NCBI RefSeq assembly: GCF_002332425.1 | Contig: NZ_NRGS01000029.1 | Span: 17,999 to 81,998, forward strand | Direction: 5' to 3' | Length of the DNA stretch: 64,000 nucleotides | Origin: Brachybacterium alimentarium | GTDB lineage: Bacteria > Actinomycetota > Actinomycetes > Actinomycetales > Dermabacteraceae | Shown: positions 1 through 10,027 of the stretch, in pieces | How the letters are laid out: every line of letters starts with the position of its first letter | Numbering within the stretch: the first letter of the stretch is position 1 | Notes under the pieces: generated by a model | Seen by the model: only the letters and a program-made list of their open reading frames with translations | The model's database searches: none | What the model was told of the DNA's origin: nothing | Translations under genes and position numbers: made by a program

Positions 1-395
1 GCTCACCTGATGTGGCTCCTCGCAGTCCTGGGATCCCTCGACCCAGGAGAGCGTCGAGGGTTGCGGCCAGCCACGCGGAGCGATCCGGACGGCTCAGCAC
101 ACATGCGGCCCACGAGGAGTCTCGCGCGCACACGCGCGTAAGGCACCCGTAGGCCACAGCGATCGAGCCGACGGCATCGAGATCCGCGAGGACGTCGGCC
201 GAACACCACCATTCTAGCCGACTGAGGCCCGTGAACCTATTGACGCGGCCGATCCTGTGGAGAACGCGACGCAGGATCGGCCTCAGACGGCCCTCGGCGG
301 CCTCAGGAAGCCGTTTCGGAGGCGGTCGCCGGGGTCCCCTGCCTCAGGCGGGGTGATATCGCGGCATAGAGCCGCCTGGGCAGGCGACCTCGCGC
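1..395. other. left-edge stretch, no assignable gene
   Basis: I can assign no gene here. One minus-strand frame stays open from about position 290 to the window edge and has a reasonable protein composition over its last 65 codons (ADVLADLDAVGSIAVAYG and on). It has no convincing start codon, and its third-position GC is clearly lower than in the neighbouring genes. It may be a decayed gene or chance. A TAGAAT hexamer on the minus strand near 212-217 resembles a -10 box, but no start codon lies at the right distance in a good frame. Confidence 0.3.
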
Positions 396-859
396 TCAGA
401 GCTCCGCGAGCACCGCGGCGGTGGCCAGCGCGGCGGTCGCCGCCTCGTGGCCCTTGTCCTCGCTCGAGCCCTCGCGACCCGATCGGTCCAGCGCCTGCTC
501 CTCGTCATCGCAGGTCAACAGCCCGAAACCGACGGGAACCCCGTGGTCCAGGGCCACCCGGGAGAGTCCATCGGTCGCCGCCGAGCAGACGTACTCGAAG
601 TGCGGGGTGCCGCCCCGGATCACGACGCCGAGCGCGATCACGGCGTCGTGGGTGCGGGCGAGACGGTCGGCGATCACCGGCAGCTCGAAGGAGCCGGGGG
701 CCCGCACCACGGTGGGGCCGGTGATCCCCGCCTCGGTGCAGCCGCGCAGCGCACCGTCGAGCAGGCCGTCCATGACCTCCTGGTGCCAGGAGGCGGCGAC
801 GATCGCGACCCGCAGGTCGGGGTGGGAGGTGGTGGTCAGGCTGGGGCTTCCGTGTCCGC

Positions 860-863
<4 letters not shown>
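396..863 (-). CDS. ribH: 6,7-dimethyl-8-ribityllumazine synthase
   Basis: This enzyme condenses 5-amino-6-ribitylamino-uracil with 3,4-dihydroxy-2-butanone 4-phosphate to form lumazine, the penultimate step of riboflavin synthesis. The 155-residue length is normal for the family, which forms cytosolic shells. Visible motifs are APGSFELP (about 55-62), the catalytic region GGTPHFEYV with His88 in the position of the family's active-site histidine, and the phosphate-binding stretch [18 protein letters not shown]-terminal EDKGHEAA completes the fold. The start codon overlaps the stop of ribBA in an ATGA arrangement, so the two are probably translationally coupled. It is the last gene of the ribD-ribE-ribBA-ribH operon and should share its FMN-riboswitch control. 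Confidence 0.95.
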
Positions 864-2094
<1,231 letters not shown>

Positions 2095-2098
<4 letters not shown>

Positions 2099-2697
2099 CG
2101 GCGCGCCCCCTCGGCGAACAGCAGCTTCTCGACGTGCTTGGCCAGCACGTCGACCTCGAGGTTCACGCGGTGGCCGATGTCCCGTCGGCCCAGGGTGGTG
2201 CGGGCGAGGGTCTCCGGGATCAACCCGATCGTCACCTCGTCGCCGTCGATCGCGGCGACGGTGAGGCTCACGCCGTCCACGGCCAGCGATCCCTTCGCGA
2301 CCACATAACGGGCCAGGCCCGCGGGCAGCTGGATCCGCAGGCGGGTGGTGCCTGCCTCCTCCTCCCGGTCGAGGATCTCGCCGGTCGCGTCCACATGGCC
2401 CTGCACGATGTGGCCGTCCAGGCGTCCGTCGACCCGTACGCAGCGCTCGAGGTTGACGGGGTCACCGGCGGCGAGCCCGCCGAGGGTGGTGGCCTCGAGC
2501 GTGGTGGCGATGACGTCGGCGCTCCAGGTCTCGCCGTCCTCTGCGGTCACGGTGAGGCAGCAGCCGTTCACGGCGATCGAGTCGCCCAGGGCGATGCCGG
2601 CCAGGACCTGCGGGGAGCGGATCGTGAGGCGGGCAGGATCCGCCGGTGAGGTGAGCGACTCGACGGTGCCGAGTTCTTCGATGATTCCGGTGAACAT
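2095..2697 (-). CDS. ribE: riboflavin synthase, alpha subunit
   Basis: Riboflavin synthase dismutates two molecules of 6,7-dimethyl-8-ribityllumazine into riboflavin and the pyrimidine precursor. The 200 residues hold the two tandem lumazine-binding barrels of the family. The first begins with the diagnostic N terminus MFTGIIEELGTV and contains NGCCLTV; the second begins near residue 97 (DGHIVQGHVDATG) and contains VDGVSLTV. The gene starts 15 bp after the ribD stop and overlaps ribBA by ATGA. Some annotators use the symbol ribC for this gene. Assignment is firm. Confidence 0.94.
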
Positions 2698-2712
2698 GGG
2701 GGTCCTTCCAGG

Positions 2713-3738
2713 TCAGGCGGTTCGGAGGCGGAGGGTGAGGCGGAGGTCGCAGCCGCGGGGGGCGACCTCCACGAGGTCCAGGTCCAGGCGCTCGGAGATC
2801 GTGGTGATCCCCAGGTCGCCGACGCCCGGTGGTCCGGCGCCCAGCAGGGTGGGGGCCAGGTGCACGATCAGCTCATCGACCAGCCCGGCGCGCAGGAAGG
2901 CGCCGGTCACGGTGGGCCCGCCCTCGAGCAGGACATGGCGTCGGCCGTGCGCGAAGAGCTCCGCGAGGGCGGCCGACGGGTCGTGTGTGCGCAGGAGGAG
3001 CGTGTCTCCCGCACCCGCCGGAGCGGGCAGCGGGGGGATGTCGCCGGTGCCCATCACCACGCGGAGAGGCTGGTGCGGGAGCAGGGTCCCGTCGGGGCGG
3101 CGGGCGGTGAGAGAGGGCTGGTCGATCCGGGCGGTGCCGGCGCCGATGAGCACGACGTCGCAGGTGGCGCGCAGGTCGTGGACCTCGCTGCGGGCCTCCT
3201 CGCCGGTGATCCAACGGCTGCTGCCGTCCGCCGCGGCGACCCGGCCGTCGAGCGTGAGCGCCGTCTTGGCGGTGACCAGGGGGCGGTCGTGCTGCAGGCC
3301 GTGCTCCCAGCCGCGATTGAGCAGGCCGGCCGCGGCAGCGAGGTCCTCGGGCACGTCCAGCTCGACGTCGATGCCGGCGGCACGCAGGGTCTCGACGCCG
3401 CCGGTCGCGAGCGGGTTCGGGTCACGCCGGGCGACCACGACCCGCGCCACTCCGGCCTCGAGCAGCGCGTCGGCGCAGGGCCCGGTGCGTCCGTGATGGG
3501 CGCAGGGTTCCAGGGTGACGAGGGCGGTGGCTCCGGCGACGGAGACGGACGCGCGACTCAGGGCGTCGATCTCGGCATGCGGCGTGCCGGCCCCGCGGTG
3601 GTGTCCCTCCGCGATCACCGCTCCGTGGGCATCGAGCAGCACGCAGCCCACACGGGGATTCGGGCCCAAGGGCACGGCGGGGTCCGCAGCGATCTCCAGC
3701 GCACGGCGCAGGGCCGCGGTCTCGGCGTGGGCCAGCAT
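2713..3738 (-). CDS. ribD: bifunctional deaminase/reductase of riboflavin synthesis
   Basis: RibD deaminates the pyrimidine made by GTP cyclohydrolase II and then reduces its ribosyl side chain with NADPH. The N-terminal cytidine-deaminase-like domain shows the zinc site H54-A-E56 and PC(79)-x8-C(88), ending near residue 135. The reductase domain follows (TAKTALTLDGRVA, then SSRWITG and GAGTARIDQP). I place the start at the ATG at 3738 (341 aa), where the conserved MLAHAETAALRRALE begins. The frame stays open upstream, but that extension reads straight through the FMN riboswitch and has no family resemblance. It is the first gene of the riboflavin operon. Confidence 0.93.
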   Translation of the reverse strand: MLAHAETAALRRALEIAADPAVPLGPNPRVGCVLLDAHGAVIAEGHHRGAGTPHAEIDALSRASVSVAGATALVTLEPCAHHGRTGPCADALLEAGVARVVVARRDPNPLATGGVETLRAAGIDVELDVPEDLAAAAGLLNRGWEHGLQHDRPLVTAKTALTLDGRVAAADGSSRWITGEEARSEVHDLRATCDVVLIGAGTARIDQPSLTARRPDGTLLPHQPLRVVMGTGDIPPLPAPAGAGDTLLLRTHDPSAALAELFAHGRRHVLLEGGPTVTGAFLRAGLVDELIVHLAPTLLGAGPPGVGDLGITTISERLDLDLVEVAPRGCDLRLTLRLRTA

Positions 3739-3815
3739 GGTCTCTCTCCCTCGGTCCGCAGCTCGCGGTTCCGGAGGGAGGGGAAGGGTGCGGAGACGTC
3801 GTCGCCCGAGGAGCG

Positions 3816-3845
3816 TTCGCCGGTGCACCGGGGTGCACGGCGAAG
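3816..3845 (-). promoter_or_regulatory. hairpin between FMN aptamer and ribD (expression platform)
   Basis: The stretch is an almost perfect inverted repeat: TTCGCC-g-GTGCACC pairs with GGTGCACGGCGAA around a very short loop. It is flanked on both sides by GCCCGAG, so alternative pairings are possible. It lies between the riboswitch aptamer and the ribD start, where an expression platform is expected. There is no T-run, so intrinsic termination is not obvious. Masking of the ribD ribosome-binding site or Rho-dependent control are alternatives. Confidence 0.5.
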
Positions 3846-3872
3846 AGCCGCCCGAGGACGTCGTTCGCGTGC

Positions 3873-3983
3873 GCTTCCCATCCGGACTCTGACCGTCGGT
3901 CCAGGAGTTCCACCTGGTCAGCCGAGGGCCAGAGGCCATCGGGTCGCGGACTATCACCGCCGGCTCGGAATTTCACCGACCCC
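3873..3983 (-). promoter_or_regulatory. FMN riboswitch (RFN element)
   Basis: On the minus strand the conserved RFN blocks appear in order: GGGGTCGGTGAAATTCCGA, then CCGGCGGTGATAGTCCGC, a variable arm, then GGAACTCCTGGACCGACGGT, and finally CAGAGTCCGGATGGGAAG. These are the family's hallmark junction sequences. The element sits about 135 bases ahead of ribD and is expected to switch the ribD-ribE-ribBA-ribH operon off when FMN is plentiful. Confidence 0.95.
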
Positions 3984-4030
3984 AGTGCACGCGAGCTTGT
4001 CAGCTCGTCAGCACTCACGGTAGCAGGAGC

Positions 4031-4792
4031 TCATCCGTATGTGTCGCGCGGTCCGCGCCAGGTGACGGTGCGTCGGCCCTTCTTCCAGGTGCGCTCGGCA
4101 GAGGCCGGACCGGTCACGCGCAGCTCGGAGATCACGTGGGAGCCGATGTGCTCCTCGATCGCGGTGATGAGCTGCGGGGTGAGCATGCGCAGCTGGGAGG
4201 CCCAGGCCGAGGAGGACGCGCTGACCATGAGCACCCCGTCCTCGAGGGAGACCGGACGGCAGTGGGTCGCGAGCCTCTCGCCCACGATCTCGTCCCATTC
4301 CTCGAGCACCCGTCCGGCATCCATGCCGGCGTTCCAGCCGAGGTTTCCCAGCACCTTCTTCAGCACCAGCTCGATGCCCTGCGGGTCTCGCGGGTCCGGG
4401 CGGGATCCGGAGTAGCCGGGGGCGCTGCCCGAGCGGTCGCGCACGTCTCTGGCCTGGGTCTTCGCGGAGATCGGGAAGAGTCCGCGGTCCCGGGCCGCGG
4501 CACGGGAGCGGTTCACGGTGCGCCGGGCGAGTTCGAAGGGGTCGGTCGACGGCGGCAGCTCGGGCGGGTCGTAGAACTCATCCGGCCCCGCGACCCGCTC
4601 CTGATCGCGCTCCGACGCCGGCCGACGCTGCCCGGCGGTGCCCGGCGGACGTCGAGGAGCTGCTGTCCCGGGGTGCCGTTCCACGGTCCGGGAGGCCTGC
4701 TGGTCCGGCTCCTGGGGGCCTCGCCAGGTCGAGAGATCGTACGGGTTCGCGAGCCGCGGCCGCTGTCCGTTCCCGGATCGCGGCGTCGTCAT
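4031..4792 (-). CDS. DUF721 / DciA-like protein
   Basis: This 253-residue protein has a C-terminal DUF721 domain (about 130-235) with typical text such as EEWDEIVGERLATHCRP and SASSSAWASQLRML. DUF721 proteins are coded next to recF in most actinobacteria; the related DciA proteins load the replicative helicase in bacteria without DnaC, so a replication role is likely but not shown by sequence alone. The first 125 residues are arginine- and proline-rich and probably disordered. The ATG overlaps the recF stop (ATGA), so it is coupled to recF. In most relatives gyrB follows; here the riboflavin riboswitch follows. Confidence 0.82.
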   Translation of the reverse strand: MTTPRSGNGQRPRLANPYDLSTWRGPQEPDQQASRTVERHPGTAAPRRPPGTAGQRRPASERDQERVAGPDEFYDPPELPPSTDPFELARRTVNRSRAAARDRGLFPISAKTQARDVRDRSGSAPGYSGSRPDPRDPQGIELVLKKVLGNLGWNAGMDAGRVLEEWDEIVGERLATHCRPVSLEDGVLMVSASSSAWASQLRMLTPQLITAIEEHIGSHVISELRVTGPASAERTWKKGRRTVTWRGPRDTYG

Positions 4793-6054
4793 CGCAGGCC
4801 TCCGTCGCGCGGATCCCGCGGCGTCGCGTCGCCGAGGCTGACGTCGACCACATGGATCTCGCCGTCCAGCGAGCCGGGGATGTCGGTGTCGTTGGCGGTG
4901 GTGATCAGCACCTGGGAGGCGCTGGTGACGATGCGGCCCAGCCGTTCGCGCCGGTGCACGTCGAGCTCGCTGAACACGTCGTCGAGGATGAGGATCGGTT
5001 CGCCGTCGCCGAGATCGCCCTCCTCGAGACGGAGCAGGTCGTAGCTGGCCAGGCGCAGGGCGAGGGCCAAGGACCAGGACTCGCCGTGGCTCGCATAGCC
5101 CTTGGCGGGGAAGTCGTGCAGCCGGATCTCCAGGTCGTCGCGGTGCGGTCCGGTCAGGGTGACGCCGCGGTCGATCTCGTCGTCGTGACGCGAGGCGAGC
5201 AGCCCGAGCAGGCAGTCATGGATCTCCTGGGTGCCGGGCAGCTCTCCGGCTTCGGTGCCGAGCTCGTCGAGCACGGTGGACCGATATGCCACATCGGCCG
5301 GGGAGGAGAGGTTCCCGCGCTGGTCCGGGGGGAGGTCCAGGGATTCCTCGGCACCCTCGTCCGTCGCCACCCGGAGGTACGAGTAGCCCAGATGCGGGCG
5401 CAGACGGTTCACCAGGTGCAGCCGGGCGCGCAGAAGCTCGGCGCCGAAGCGGGCGAGCTGCTGGTCCCAGACCTCCAGAGTGCTCGAGGCCGAATCCGCC
5501 GGATCGAGGCCCGCGACGCTGCGCCCGGCTCCGCCCCGACGCATCGATCGCATCTGCTTGAGCAGGTTGCTGCGCTGCTTGAGGACGCGGTCGTAATCCG
5601 CTTTGACCGACGCGAAGCGCGGCGCGATCTCGAAGAGGAGCTCGTCGAGGAAGCGGCGGCGGCCTTCCGGATCCCCCTTGATGAGGCCGAGATCCTCAGG
5701 GGCGAAGAGCACGGCCCGGACCTCGCCGAGCAGGTCGCGCAGCCGCGCGACGTTCTGGCCCTGGACCCGAGCCCGGTTGGACTTGCCCGGCGTGATCTCG
5801 AGGTCGACCTGCAGGTTCCGCCCTGCCCGCACGAAGCTCGCCCGGATGATCGCGGTCGATTCGCCCCGTCGTACGAGGGCGGCGTCGTGGGGGACCCGAT
5901 GGCTCGACAGCGTCGCCAGATACCAGACGGCCTCGACGATGTTGGTCTTGCCCTGCCCGTTCTTGCCGACCAGCACGGTGATGCCCGAGGTGACGGGCAG
6001 CGTGAGGCGTTCGTACGAGCGGTAGTCGGTGAGGTCGAGAGCGGTCAGCTGCAT
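4789..6054 (-). CDS. recF: DNA replication and repair protein RecF
   Basis: RecF is an SMC-like ATPase that helps load RecA at gapped DNA. The 421-residue protein has Walker A GKNGQGKT (30-37), an ABC-type signature region, and the Walker B/D-loop ILILDDVFSELD near residue 350. Length is slightly above the usual 360-400. It starts 19 bp after the dnaN stop and overlaps the DUF721 gene, giving a dnaN-recF-DUF721 unit. Confidence 0.94.
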   Translation of the reverse strand: MQLTALDLTDYRSYERLTLPVTSGITVLVGKNGQGKTNIVEAVWYLATLSSHRVPHDAALVRRGESTAIIRASFVRAGRNLQVDLEITPGKSNRARVQGQNVARLRDLLGEVRAVLFAPEDLGLIKGDPEGRRRFLDELLFEIAPRFASVKADYDRVLKQRSNLLKQMRSMRRGGAGRSVAGLDPADSASSTLEVWDQQLARFGAELLRARLHLVNRLRPHLGYSYLRVATDEGAEESLDLPPDQRGNLSSPADVAYRSTVLDELGTEAGELPGTQEIHDCLLGLLASRHDDEIDRGVTLTGPHRDDLEIRLHDFPAKGYASHGESWSLALALRLASYDLLRLEEGDLGDGEPILILDDVFSELDVHRRERLGRIVTSASQVLITTANDTDIPGSLDGEIHVVDVSLGDATPRDPRDGGLR

Positions 6055-6073
6055 GGACGGACCACTCCCACGC

Positions 6074-7198
6074 TCAGATCCGCATCGGCATGATCAGGTA
6101 CTTGTACGAGGTGTCGGGCACGCCCTCGAGGGAGTCCTGACCGCTCATGACCGAGGGCTTGATGGAGTCGGTGAACGTGAGCCGGGCGAACTCGGTGCCC
6201 AGGGCGCCGAGGCCGTCGAGCAGGAAGCCCGAGTTGAAGCCCACGACCAGGTCCTCGCCCTCGAGGTGTGCCTCGAGGACCTCACTGGCCTGTGCGTCGT
6301 CACCTGCACCGGCCTCGAGCGCGACCTGTCCCTCCGCGAAGGACAGTCTCACCGGGGTGTTCCGCTCGGCGACCAGGGAGACGCGCTTGACGGCATCGAT
6401 GAGGGCACCGGTGGAGACCACGGCGGTGATCGCGGTGGTGTCCGGGAAGAGTCGCCTCACGGGCGGGTACTCGCCGTCGACCAGCGTGGAGGTCGTGCGG
6501 CGGCCGCCGGCCTCGAAGCCGATGAGGTGGGCGGAGTCGTCCTCGGCCAGAGCGATCTCGACGCTGCCGCCGGTGGCCAGGGAGCGTGCGACCTCATGCA
6601 GGGTGCGACCGCGCACGAGCGCCGTCTGCTCGGTGCCCGGGGTGGCCGGGTTCCAGGTCAGCTCCCGCAGCGCGAGGCGATAGCGGTCGGTGGCCATGAG
6701 CGTCATGGTCTCGCCGGAGATCTCGACCTTCACGCCCGTCAGCAGCGGGAGGGTGTCGTCCTTCGAGGCGGCGACCGTGACCTGGCTGATCGCCTCGGAG
6801 AAGACGTCGGCCGCGACGGAGCCGGCGACCGGGGGCATGCTCGGCAGCTGCGGGTACTCCTCGACCGGGAGGGTGGCCAGTGCGAACCGCGCGGAACCGC
6901 ATCTGACCTGCAGCTTCGTGCCCTCGAGGGCGATCGAGACGTCCTTGTTGGGCAGCGCTCGAACGATGTCGGACAGCATCCGTCCCTGCACCAGGACCTC
7001 GCCGGGCTGCTCGACCTCGGCATCCAGCCGGATCTGTGCGCTCACTTCGTAGTCGAACGTGGAAAGCTGCAGCTCACCACTGGAATCAGCCACGATCCGC
7101 ACGCCCTGCAGGATCGGCATCGCCGGTCGCACAGGGAGGGTTCGAGTGGCCCAGGAGACGGCGTCACCGAGGACGCCGCGATCGAGGTGGAACTTCAC
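6074..7198 (-). CDS. dnaN: DNA polymerase III sliding clamp (beta subunit)
   Basis: The clamp encircles DNA and tethers the replicative polymerase. The 374-residue product starts KFHLDRGVLGDAVSWATRTLP and ends SYKYLIMPMRI, both typical of DnaN. I choose the GTG at 7198: GGAG lies eight bases upstream, and the family N terminus begins exactly there. Longer readings reach an ATG at 7276 but add unrelated residues. The gene runs away from dnaA across a 517-bp gap that is the usual place for oriC in this phylum. Confidence 0.95.
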   Translation of the reverse strand: MKFHLDRGVLGDAVSWATRTLPVRPAMPILQGVRIVADSSGELQLSTFDYEVSAQIRLDAEVEQPGEVLVQGRMLSDIVRALPNKDVSIALEGTKLQVRCGSARFALATLPVEEYPQLPSMPPVAGSVAADVFSEAISQVTVAASKDDTLPLLTGVKVEISGETMTLMATDRYRLALRELTWNPATPGTEQTALVRGRTLHEVARSLATGGSVEIALAEDDSAHLIGFEAGGRRTTSTLVDGEYPPVRRLFPDTTAITAVVSTGALIDAVKRVSLVAERNTPVRLSFAEGQVALEAGAGDDAQASEVLEAHLEGEDLVVGFNSGFLLDGLGALGTEFARLTFTDSIKPSVMSGQDSLEGVPDTSYKYLIMPMRI

Positions 7199-7715
7199 CT
7201 TTGCCACTCCTTCGCAGTGGTCGAAAGCCAGAACGGGGGACAGCGTATCGGTTTCCTCGGCCTGCGGGCGACACACCGGCCTGGATCCTTGACAGCGACC
7301 CGCGCCGGTACCCGGGGATCACTCGTCTCGTCCGGGCTGAAGAACCCTCCCCGGCACCCGAAATGACATGACGCCGACGTCGCTCCCCGGCACCCCGGCC
7401 CGTCCACACCCCCCTTGAGCTGAGAACTACAGTCCTCTTCATCACGGCTGTGCACATCGTGGATAACCGCGATCGTCCCAGCTCCCACGGTTCAGAGCCC
7501 TCGTGGACGGAGCGTTGAGCGCTGCGCACTTCTCGTGCGCCGGCTGTGCACAGGTCGCCGGCTCCCGCGGATTCTTGTCATTCCTCCGTGCACATCGGGG
7601 TGTGCGTGGGACTCGTCGGTTCCACATTGTCCACAGAGTTATCCACAATTGGGGAGAACTGCGCGGTGACCTGCTCTGTTGTTCGCGGTGTTCGGGACTC
7701 GCGAGCGGGGCGGCC
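7199..7715. other. dnaA-dnaN intergenic region, canonical oriC position
   Basis: No gene is present in these 517 bp. In Streptomyces and mycobacteria oriC lies between dnaA and dnaN, so this is the default candidate. DnaA-box-like 9-mers are few: TTATCCACA (7640-7648, exact), TTGTCCACA (7628-7636), CGTGGATAA (7458-7466) and the weaker CCGTCCACA (7400-7408). No long AT-rich stretch is evident; the most AT-rich piece lies around 7640-7655. The dnaN promoter should also be here. Confidence 0.6.
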
Positions 7716-9413
7716 TCAGCCGCGGGGGCGGGAGTTGGAGCTCTTGATCCGCGCGGTGAGCTCGGTGACCTGATTGAAGATCGCGCGGCGCTCCTTCATG
7801 AGTTCGCTGATCTTCTTGTTGGCGTGCATCACGGTGGTGTGGTCGCGGCCACCGAACTCGTCGCCGATGCGGATCAGCGGCATGTCCGTGAGCTCGCGAC
7901 ACAGGTACATGCCGATCTGCCGGGCGGAGACCAGCCGGCGCGACCGTCCGCTGCCGACGATCTCGTCGACCGACAGATTGAAGTAGGTAGCGGTCTGGGC
8001 GATGATCGTCGACGCCGTGATCTGGGTGCCGTCGTCGTGGGAGAGCAGATCCTTCAGCACGCTCTCGGCAAGCGTGACGTCCATCGGCTGGCGGGAGAGC
8101 GAGTGCAGCGCCTGCACGCGGATCAGCGCCCCTTCGAGCTCACGGATGTTGGTCGCGATGTGCGAGGCGATGTACTCCAGCACGTCATGAGGGACCTCGC
8201 CGGTGTTCTCCTGCGCGACCTTCTTGCGCAGGATCGCGATGCGGGTCTCGAGGTCCGGCGGCTGCACGTCGGTCATCAGGCCCATCTCGAAGCGCGAGCG
8301 CATGCGGTTCTCGAAGCCGCCGAGCTCCTTCGGGGGGAGGTCCGAGGTGATGACGATCTGCTTGTCCGTGTTGTACAGCGTGTTGAACGTGTGGAAGAAG
8401 GCTTCCATCGTCTCGGGCGCACGCTGCAGGAACTGGATGTCGTCGATGAGCAGGATGTCGATGTCGCGGTAGCGGCGCTGGAACTCCTGCGCCTTGCCGA
8501 ACTGGCCGGACTGCACGGAGTTGATGAAGTCGTTGGTGAACTCCTCGGAGTTCACGTACCGCACGACCACGTCCGGGTAGAGGCTCTGCGCGTAATGGCC
8601 GACGGCATGCAGCAGGTGGGTCTTGCCCAGACCCGAGCCGCCGTAGATGAACAGCGGGTTGTACGCCTTGGCGGGAGTCTCCGCGACGGCCGACGCCGCT
8701 GCCTGGGCGAAGCGGTTGGAGGACCCGATCACGAACGTGTCGAAGGTGTACTTCGCGTTCAGCCGGGAGTCCTCGCCGAGAGTGGACTGTCCGGTCCGGG
8801 CCGGGCGACGCGGTGCGGGCAGCGGCGACGGCGCCGACGAGCCGGTCGTGGCGGAGAAGCCGGCATAGGCGCTGGGGTCGTCGGCCGCGGTGCCGGTGTA
8901 GGCGCCCCCGAGGGAGAAGCGGTCCTCGCTGGAGAACGGGCCGGCAGCCGGAGACGGGACGGAGGAGGGCAGGGCGGCGCGGCCGGGCTGATCGCTCGCG
9001 GGGAGCACGGAGCCCTCGTCACGTCGGAAGGGGGCCGTGTAGGAGTCGTGCACCGGAGTTTCCACAAGTCTGTCCACACCATGTGCACTGCCGGGGGCGG
9101 CGGCCGGGGTCGGAGCCGCAGCAGGCGCCGGGTCATCGTCGTCATCGGCGAAGAGCGTCTCGTCGACCGTGACCGCGAACCGCAGCTCGCTGCCGTAGGC
9201 GTCGCTGAGGGCGGCGGCCAGGGGGCCCGCGATGCGGTGCTCGAACAGCTCCTTCGCGGAGGTGGAAGGGGCTGCGACCAGGGCAGTCTCTGCCACGACG
9301 GCCATCAGGCGGGACAGCGTGAGCAGGGCGATGACGCGCTGGGACACGTTGCCGTCTCGACGCAGGGTGGCCAGGGTGCGCTCCCAGATCGCGGCGACGT
9401 TCGCGTCAGTCAT
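7716..9413 (-). CDS. dnaA: chromosomal replication initiator DnaA
   Basis: DnaA binds DnaA boxes and opens oriC. The product is 565 residues: domain I (1 to about 90), a long proline/alanine-rich domain II (about 95-220), the AAA+ domain III with Walker [10 protein letters not shown] (about 258) and Walker [11 protein letters not shown] (about 319), and the DNA-binding domain IV with the DnaA signature [14 protein letters not shown] (about 522). The ATG at 9413 is preceded by GGAG seven bases away and begins the conserved [17 protein letters not shown]. Readings that start further upstream pass through the DnaA-box region and are rejected. Confidence 0.97.
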   Translation of the reverse strand: MTDANVAAIWERTLATLRRDGNVSQRVIALLTLSRLMAVVAETALVAAPSTSAKELFEHRIAGPLAAALSDAYGSELRFAVTVDETLFADDDDDPAPAAAPTPAAAPGSAHGVDRLVETPVHDSYTAPFRRDEGSVLPASDQPGRAALPSSVPSPAAGPFSSEDRFSLGGAYTGTAADDPSAYAGFSATTGSSAPSPLPAPRRPARTGQSTLGEDSRLNAKYTFDTFVIGSSNRFAQAAASAVAETPAKAYNPLFIYGGSGLGKTHLLHAVGHYAQSLYPDVVVRYVNSEEFTNDFINSVQSGQFGKAQEFQRRYRDIDILLIDDIQFLQRAPETMEAFFHTFNTLYNTDKQIVITSDLPPKELGGFENRMRSRFEMGLMTDVQPPDLETRIAILRKKVAQENTGEVPHDVLEYIASHIATNIRELEGALIRVQALHSLSRQPMDVTLAESVLKDLLSHDDGTQITASTIIAQTATYFNLSVDEIVGSGRSRRLVSARQIGMYLCRELTDMPLIRIGDEFGGRDHTTVMHANKKISELMKERRAIFNQVTELTARIKSSNSRPRG

Positions 9414-9452
9414 CAAGTTTCTCCGTACGGGGGCGATCGGCGGTCCAGGTAG

Positions 9453-9496
9453 TTTTCCACAATAGCCGCTGTATTGTGGATCAACAGTGTGGACAA
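9453..9496. promoter_or_regulatory. three DnaA-box-like sites upstream of dnaA
   Basis: TTTTCCACA (9453-9461), TGTGGATCA (9475-9483) and TGTGGACAA (9488-9496) each match eight of nine bases of TTATCCACA or its complement. They lie 40-83 bases upstream of the dnaA start codon, where DnaA commonly represses its own promoter. The rest of the 434-bp dnaA-rpmH gap (9414-9847) holds the rpmH promoter and nothing else I recognise. Confidence 0.7.
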
Positions 9497-9674
9497 GTCC
9501 TCGTCCCCGCCGCTCGTGACCGGAAACTCGTTCCCCGGGCTGCGCGGGTGTCCGTGCTGGTACGGACTCCGTTCTATCCGTTCGGCCTGTCACAGCTCTC
9601 GCGGCGCCGAGGGTCGCGAAACGCCGGACACAGTGAGAAACCGGCCACAACGGGCCTGTGGAGGTCGTTCTCCG

Positions 9675-9703
9675 TTGACCCTTCGCGCACTCGCTCCTAA
9701 GAT
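9675..9703 (+). promoter_or_regulatory. sigma-70-type promoter of rpmH-rnpA
   Basis: TTGACC (9675-9680) and TAAGAT (9698-9703) are separated by exactly 17 bases, a near-consensus housekeeping promoter. It points to rpmH, which starts 145 bases downstream, leaving a fairly long leader. Confidence 0.75.
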
Positions 9704-9847
9704 CATGCAGTCAGCGCTGCGCGCCGTCCCGACACGGTCTCCGGCAGCCGCCCCGCGAGAGCGGGTGCGCCCGAACAGTCCGTTCGTGCAGCACGACCAC
9801 CAGACCACCGCGAGGGGTACGTCCGTGCCCACGATCGAGGAGAACCG

Positions 9848-9985
9848 ATGAGCAAGCGCACGTTCCAGCCGAACAACCGTCGTCGCGCGAAGAAGCACGG
9901 CTTCCGCGCCCGCATGCGCACCCGCGCCGGCCGCGCCATCCTGAACGCACGCCGTTCCAAGGGTCGCGCCGAGCTCTCGGCCTGA
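9848..9985 (+). CDS. rpmH: 50S ribosomal protein L34
   Basis: The 45-residue protein begins [19 protein letters not shown] and ends GRAELSA, which is diagnostic for bL34. GAGGAG lies five bases before the ATG. It is a structural protein of the large ribosomal subunit. It diverges from dnaA and starts the rpmH-rnpA-yidD-yidC cluster, with a near-consensus promoter upstream. Confidence 0.97.
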   Translation: MSKRTFQPNNRRRAKKHGFRARMRTRAGRAILNARRSKGRAELSA

Positions 9986-10027
9986 GTCGCTGTCCCGACG
10001 TGACCTGCGGCGTCACCCCATGACTCC

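Noticed and set aside
3..212. A 69-codon minus-strand frame at the left edge as a gene
   Set aside because: Arg-rich shadow-like composition, no ribosome-binding site and no family; another minus frame looks slightly better but also lacks a start.
3739..3957. A 73-codon N-terminal extension of ribD
   Set aside because: It translates the FMN riboswitch and hairpin; the conserved RibD sequence starts at 3738.
9414..9650. A 79-codon N-terminal extension of dnaA
   Set aside because: It passes through the DnaA-box promoter region; the family N terminus and a good ribosome-binding site mark 9413.
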